From CAZLKT01 sp964560205 (lineage in GTDB: Bacteria; Pseudomonadota; Alphaproteobacteria; Holosporales; Holosporaceae): 64,000 bases of DNA. This document shows, piece by piece, positions 59,964 to 64,000 of the stretch; position 1 is the stretch's first letter; every line of letters begins with the position of its first letter. The DNA lies in the NCBI GenBank assembly GCA_964560205.1, contig CAZLKT010000002.1:1-64000 (forward strand), given 5' to 3'. A model generated the notes under the pieces. That model saw only the letters and a program-made list of their open reading frames with translations. It ran no database searches and was not told where the DNA came from. The position numbers and the translations under genes are program-made.

Positions 59964-60779
59964 ATGAAAAAAATAAAGTTTTTCGCACTGGGAGCCATCC
60001 TGGGTTGTATGGGGGCATCCTCCCCTATCGTTAATGCTGATTATTATGGAAATTTCAGGTTATGCGAGGAAGCTGAAGATTATGGTAGTAGCTATGCATG
60101 GGACGATTATAAGGAAAGAACGACGGATTCAACACCATGGCCCAAAATGGATTCAATAACATACGCACTTTATCAAGCAAAAGATAGTGTCACGAATTTT
60201 TTCAGGGATAGAGATAATCGGGTCGCCTTTTTCTCTATTCTTATCCCAGCACTCTTCATTACAGCAGTTATCTTCTCGGAGAAGTCATGCCCCAAAGGGA
60301 AGGTACAAAACATGTCCCACCCTCCATATGGAGTGGGTGAGCGCAGCATAGGTGGATGGGGCTCTCCAGGGGAAAACGATCTAGCAGACCAAGGGGTGAT
60401 CACTCTGCAAAATACACAAAAAGACATATGGGATCAAAGCAAAGAAATAGAATTGTGTAAAAACGAAATCAAGAAAAATAAGCTTAAAATAAAAAATAAA
60501 GTAACTAGCCTTGAAAATAAAGTCAATATTCTTGAAATGAAATTATGTGCGCTTGAAATGGGAATAAATAAAAAAAACATGAGTGAAACAGAAAGAACAA
60601 AAGAAAGTTGTGATAACGAAAAATACCAAAGCCTCTGTTTTGACAATTTATATAGAGAAGGAATGGAAAAAATCGAGAGTGAAAAAAAGAGCAAAATAGA
60701 AAATGCACAAAAAAATCAAGAAGAAGGAAAAGAAATTATTTCTAAAAAAGCAGTCACCCAAGAGAGTGCTTATTCTTAA
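59964..60779 (+). CDS. Exported membrane protein with coiled coil
   Basis: A 271-residue protein. Signal peptide KKIKFFALGAILGCMGASSP, an acidic Tyr-rich stretch, one membrane segment (VAFFSILIPALFITAVIF, about residue 90), a Gly/Pro-rich linker and a coiled coil (VTSLENKVNILEMKLCALEM) with a Lys/Glu tail. The layout matches family D though direct similarity is faint. Function unknown. Confidence 0.6.
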   Translation: MKKIKFFALGAILGCMGASSPIVNADYYGNFRLCEEAEDYGSSYAWDDYKERTTDSTPWPKMDSITYALYQAKDSVTNFFRDRDNRVAFFSILIPALFITAVIFSEKSCPKGKVQNMSHPPYGVGERSIGGWGSPGENDLADQGVITLQNTQKDIWDQSKEIELCKNEIKKNKLKIKNKVTSLENKVNILEMKLCALEMGINKKNMSETERTKESCDNEKYQSLCFDNLYREGMEKIESEKKSKIENAQKNQEEGKEIISKKAVTQESAYS

Positions 60780-60787
60780 AAGCATGC

Positions 60788-60819
60788 GCTCTCCTTTATT
60801 TCTTCGTGTAAAGGAGAGC
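60788..60819 (+). terminator. Perfect 11-bp hairpin after 59964-60779
   Basis: GCTCTCCTTTA (60788-60798) pairs with TAAAGGAGAGC (60809-60819) over a 10-base loop. A run of A rather than T follows on the plus strand, so intrinsic termination there is doubtful; it may instead stabilise the mRNA end. Confidence 0.45.
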
Positions 60820-61085
60820 AAAAAAGAGGGGACATGCTGGTGCTTCTGCTTTTTGAGAACGTCACCCTGCCATGTTCCAGCGTTATCAAAAAATAAAGCC
60901 CTAACGTTTAAAAAAATACTTTGTAGTAATAAAAATTTTATACATGAGTACAAAAAACAAAAGGTGTGTGCTTTGGTTTGTGCCATGATTGAATCTGGCC
61001 ATGCATGAGCCCCTCAATGGAACACTATGATTGCACCAGGAAATGCATGCACTCCAAATAGTGTCATCACAAGATTTTTGTCCAT

Positions 61086-61988
61086 AAAAGGATGCATGAA
61101 ATATGCACAGGCGCCAAAAAAGCTGTTGTAGGGTACAATACACCTCAGCACTTCATATGAGAAAAAGTCCTCTCCACAAGATGTCTCAACATATACAAAT
61201 CTGTATCATATCCCCCTTTGGATTGTTCCCGTGTTGAGACTCATCCCGTAAAGAACTCGGCGTAGAATCAGAAATATGGTCGTCATGACAACATGATCCA
61301 CAGGCTGACAAGGAACATGACCTGGATCTCTTACAGCCCCCAAACATATGCAAAAAAATGAAAAATATAATTGATAAAACATAAAAAAGGATGCATGAAA
61401 TATGCACAGGCGCCAAAAAAGCTGTTGTAGGGTATAATACCACCTCCAGCACTTCATATGAGAAAAAGTCCTCTCCACAAGATGTCTCAACATATACAAA
61501 TCTGTATCATATCCCCCTTTGGATTGTTCCCGTGTTGAGACTCATCCCGTAAAGAACTCGGCGTAGAATCAGAAATATGGTCGTCATGACAACATGATCC
61601 ACAGGCTGACAAGGAACATGACCTGGATCTCTTACAGCCCCCAAACATATGCAAAAAAATGAAAAATATAATTGATAAAACATAAAAAAGGATGCATGAA
61701 ATATGCACAGGCGCCAAAAAAGCTGTTGTAGGGTATAATACCACCTCCAGCACTTCATATGAGAAAAAGTCCTCTCCACAAGATGTCTCAACATATACAA
61801 ATCTGTATCATATCCCCCTTTGGATTGTTCCCGTGTTGAGACTCATCCCGTAAAGAACTCGGCGTAGAATCAGAAATATGGTCGTCATGACAACATGATC
61901 CACAGGCTGACAAGGAACATGACCTGGATCTCTTACAGTCCCCCAAACATATGCAAAAAAATTGAAAAATATAATTGATAAAACATAA
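61086..61988. repeat. Three tandem repeats of about 301 bp
   Basis: Units begin near 61086, 61387 and 61688 (GGATGCATGAAATATGC). The second and third are almost identical; the first differs by short indels. Each has a minus-strand frame with a hydrophobic leader and MFGGCKRSRSCSLSACGSCC, a Cys-rich stretch with a lipobox-like FGGC, ending DMIQICIC. Starts are unclear and indels between units do not respect the frame, so the coding status is open. The region 60820-61085 to the left looks like an older, diverged unit. Confidence 0.85.
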
Positions 61989-62003
61989 AAAATGTAGTAA
62001 ATA
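61975..62003 (+). promoter_or_regulatory. Promoter of 62035 gene
   Basis: TTGATA (61975-61980) and TAAATA (61998-62003) are 17 bases apart. The -35 lies in the last repeat unit. Confidence 0.45.
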
Positions 62004-62034
62004 ACATATATCAGAAAAGAAAAAAATTGAAAAA

Positions 62035-62916
62035 ATGAAATATATCATGAATAAAACAAAAATCATTTCTCTGTGCATCCCCCTGTATAACATAATAACC
62101 TCTCCTAATGTGAGGGCCTCCTCAGAAGACCTTCAGTATAAATGCGCCACCCCATATGAAAATCCTGCGAGAGCCTCCACATGTCAGGCAAAAAATATGG
62201 AATCATCTCCAGAACCTGGTGGATACGCATTGAAAGACCTTGTAATGGCTCCCCAACCTCTTCTCATAACTCTCTTATGTGTTGCTGCAGGCGCAATACT
62301 CGTATGGCCTATGGTGCAAAAAATGAAAAAAATTTCTGCCGCCCGAAGAAGGTTGTTATGTCTTTATAAAAATAAAATTGAGGTTTATCAAGCACAGAAA
62401 TGGCAAATTGACTATGAATTACATGAAATTAAAAATTCAATAAATCAAAATTCAATGTTCAAAAAAATAAATTATCTCAATGACGCAGAAGCGGTAATTC
62501 AAGACACTATGGCCACAGTAGAAATTGCTCAAATCCCTTCTGGACCAGACTTCTTATACTATGATCAGGAAACACAAAAGCAGGCCTTACGCTATACTCA
62601 GGAAGCACAAAAGCAGGATTGGAGTACAATGAAAGAAGTTCCACATATTTTACAGTCTTTCTTGCTCAAGGAAATCACAGAGAAGGACTCTTCTGCAGAA
62701 AAGGAATATTCCGAGTTTTTGTGCTCTCACAAAAATTTCACTTCTCACATAAAAAAAATACAAGGCATGGAACCAATAAAGGAAATGCCCTCCGAGCTAG
62801 AGTCGGACTCAGCGAGGAAAAAAGTCAAAAGACAGCACAAAGGTGGTAAAGGGCGCACACATGAGACATACTTACACGACCTTGCAGTATCCTATGCTTT
62901 GGAGGAAAAGGCTTGA
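62035..62916 (+). CDS. Exported charged protein, family D-like
   Basis: A 293-residue protein with a signal-like start (NKTKIISLCIPLYNIITSPN), a membrane segment (PLLITLLCVAAGAILVWPMV, about residue 75) and long charged helices with a basic stretch (ARKKVKRQHKGGKGR) near the end. The feature order (signal, one membrane helix, helical domain of about 200 residues) matches 57043 and 58609. ATG 62035 or 62047 are both possible. Its 3' end overlaps the convergent transaldolase gene by 25 bases. Function unknown. Confidence 0.6.
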   Translation: MKYIMNKTKIISLCIPLYNIITSPNVRASSEDLQYKCATPYENPARASTCQAKNMESSPEPGGYALKDLVMAPQPLLITLLCVAAGAILVWPMVQKMKKISAARRRLLCLYKNKIEVYQAQKWQIDYELHEIKNSINQNSMFKKINYLNDAEAVIQDTMATVEIAQIPSGPDFLYYDQETQKQALRYTQEAQKQDWSTMKEVPHILQSFLLKEITEKDSSAEKEYSEFLCSHKNFTSHIKKIQGMEPIKEMPSELESDSARKKVKRQHKGGKGRTHETYLHDLAVSYALEEKA

Positions 62917-63572
62917 CGAGCATCAAGGGAGAGGGCGCTCCAATCTTTTTCAAAAATTTCCATGCCCTTGTCTGTGAGAGGGTGATGATACAATTTCTCA
63001 AAAACAGCAGGAGGCACAGTCATAATATGGGCTCCATGATGAATGGCCCCCACGGCTTGCTCCACTGAACGAATGGAAGCAGCAAGGATCTTGGTCTCCA
63101 CATGGGGATTTTCCATGCAGTATATATGCAAATCTCCCAAAAGATCGTAGGGCGCCTCACCGTAATCTTCCAGGCGTCCGATGAAGGGTGACAGGTATGT
63201 GGCCCCTGCTTTCATGGCCAGGATCCCCTGGGTGAGAGAAAAACATAACGTCACATTCACCGAAATACCCTCTCCGCGCAAGACCTTGCATGCTCGCAGA
63301 CCTTCCACAGTCAAAGGTACCTTCACAACAATATTGGGTGCGATGCGTGACAAGAAACGTCCCTGCTCCGCCATGGCATCCTCTCCATGCTCCGTGACTT
63401 CTGCGCTCACCGGCCCAGGAACAACCTCACAAATTTCCTTCAGGATGCTCAAGGGATTGTTTTTCTCTTCACGGGACAAGAGGGTGGGATTTGTTGTGAT
63501 CCCATCCACCAAACCCGTGGACACCCACTTCTTAATCTCTGAAACGGACGCAGTATCTAAAAAAATTTTCAT
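62892..63572 (-). CDS. tal: Transaldolase (TalC/FSA type)
   Basis: A 226-residue class I aldolase of the short transaldolase family. MKIFLDTASVSEIKKW at the start, ITTNPTLLSRE, Schiff-base Lys in NIVVKVPLTVEGLRA, and ATYLSPFIGRLEDYG are conserved. It moves dihydroxyacetone units between sugar phosphates in the non-oxidative pentose phosphate route. The ATG at 63572 overlaps the xseB stop; GGAG lies upstream. The size fits TalC-type transaldolases or fructose-6-phosphate aldolase. Confidence 0.9.
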   Translation of the reverse strand: MKIFLDTASVSEIKKWVSTGLVDGITTNPTLLSREEKNNPLSILKEICEVVPGPVSAEVTEHGEDAMAEQGRFLSRIAPNIVVKVPLTVEGLRACKVLRGEGISVNVTLCFSLTQGILAMKAGATYLSPFIGRLEDYGEAPYDLLGDLHIYCMENPHVETKILAASIRSVEQAVGAIHHGAHIMTVPPAVFEKLYHHPLTDKGMEIFEKDWSALSLDARQAFSSKA

Positions 63573-63817
63573 AATAATGTTGTCTCCTGAGGCTCTGATG
63601 CAGGATTTTTTCCAGACGTTTTCTCCACAGTTTCCAAAACAAGCTTTGCTTCCTCTAATTTGCCTGCACAAAAATCTTTCAGAAGCAGCCCCCTCTTGTA
63701 AGCCACCATGGACTCTTCCAGGGTCCACGCATTATTTTCAAACTTCTCCACAATGTTTTCCAGCTCCTTGAGGGCCTCCTCAAAGCTTTGTGCCAGTGGT
63801 GCGCTGTTATTTCCCAA
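63569..63817 (-). CDS. xseB: Exodeoxyribonuclease VII small subunit
   Basis: An 82-residue XseB, partner of XseA in single-strand DNA degradation. FEEALKELENIVEKFENN and LEESMVAYKRGLLLKDFCAG are the two helices of the family. The start was placed at TTG 63817 because AAGGAG stands seven bases before it; the GTG at 63838 is the alternative. Overlaps tal by four bases. Confidence 0.85.
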   Translation of the reverse strand: MGNNSAPLAQSFEEALKELENIVEKFENNAWTLEESMVAYKRGLLLKDFCAGKLEEAKLVLETVEKTSGKNPASEPQETTLL

Positions 63818-63864
63818 TGATCCTCTCCTTTTCTTCACCCCATGAATCGTCCCTAGTATAAAAT

Positions 63865-64000
63865 TTATTGTTTTTTTTGCAAAGCTTTTTCTCGAAGAAA
63901 AGCAATACCATCCATCACCTCTTTTTCTGAAAGGAACTCTGACAGCACAAGGCCATCAGGGTACTCTTTGCTCACCAAAAGATTGAAAGGGATACCAGCC
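63865..64000 (-). CDS. 3' end of an unidentified gene
   Basis: The last 44 codons of a minus-strand gene that continues beyond the window. The visible part includes AGIPFNLLVSKEYPDGLVLS and a helical Lys-rich end. The phrase PFNLLV...YPDGLV might belong to a thioredoxin-fold or similar protein, but the piece is too short for assignment. Confidence 0.5.
   Translation of the reverse strand, partial: AGIPFNLLVSKEYPDGLVLSEFLSEKEVMDGIAFLREKALQKKQ

Noticed and set aside
61186..62093. Three minus-strand genes for Cys-rich proteins
   Set aside because: Starts are not supported, and indels between units change the frame, so they are listed only as part of the repeat.

Overview
The window looks like a chromosomal piece of an alphaproteobacterium, probably a host-associated one. 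The evidence for the class is the PopZ/DUF2497 gene next to tolC and glyQS, the xerD-aroK-CBS/hemolysin order (normally xerD-aroK-aroB-hlyC), the atpHAGDC operon, MlaC, and an initiator tRNA with the anticodon stem usual in this class. The host-associated lifestyle is an inference. It rests on the many paralogous, lineage-restricted proteins with Sec signal peptides, a patatin-like phospholipase, exported proteins with nuclear-localisation-like basic tails, and signs of decay and slippage. A Holosporales- or Rickettsiales-like symbiont would fit, but no species can be named from this sequence.

Layout. 1-1.1 kb: relic of an IS5-type transposase, then ygfZ. 1.2-5 kb: minus-strand cluster of small exported proteins, including one with 72-residue repeats broken by an assembly gap. 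5.2-11.4 kb: peptidoglycan/division operon murD-ftsW-murG-murC-murB. 11.4-14.2 kb: tilS, holC, xerD and a tiny membrane protein on the minus strand. 14.3-16.1 kb: aroK and a CNNM/CorC-type protein, with aroB missing between them. 16.2-23.1 kb: paralogous exported coiled-coil and membrane proteins, all minus strand. 23.2-27.8 kb: fabI, sppA, mlaC, dapE. 28-30.8 kb: a second pair of large exported membrane paralogues. 31.1-37.3 kb: trxA, pgeF, atpHAGDC. 37.4-45 kb: tRNA-Gly, then on the minus strand asd, glyS, glyQ, popZ and tolC. 45.1-47.9 kb: a minimal prepilin peptidase, tRNA-fMet and a soluble lytic transglycosylase. 48.1-50.5 kb: two predicted outer-membrane beta-barrels. 50.7 kb: a stand-alone 5S rRNA with its own promoter. 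51-62.9 kb: accessory region with a patatin gene behind a tandem array of degenerate copies of its own 5' end, two exported proteins with basic C-terminal tails, the intact mnmA plus two decayed mnmA 3' ends, four further exported proteins and a 3 x 301-bp array. 62.9-64 kb: talC-like transaldolase, xseB and the 3' end of an unidentified gene.

How it works together. The housekeeping genes make peptidoglycan precursors (asd, dapE, murBCDG, ftsW, slt), fatty acids (fabI), ATP and the envelope (mlaC, tolC, sppA). The accessory genes mostly encode Sec-exported proteins. Those in the 53-60 kb stretch have separate TTGACA-type promoters, while the minus-strand families are closely packed paralogues. 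Duplication is the dominant theme: tandem gene copies, internal protein repeats, a 39-bp duplication inside murG, a 38-bp repeat at xerD/holC, arrays directly upstream of patatin and of the 62-kb gene, and a heptanucleotide tract that could switch the C-terminus of one exported protein. The most interesting pieces are the patatin 5'-end array, the effector-like pair interleaved with mnmA 3'-end relics, the orphan 5S gene, and the altered aroK beside a missing aroB.
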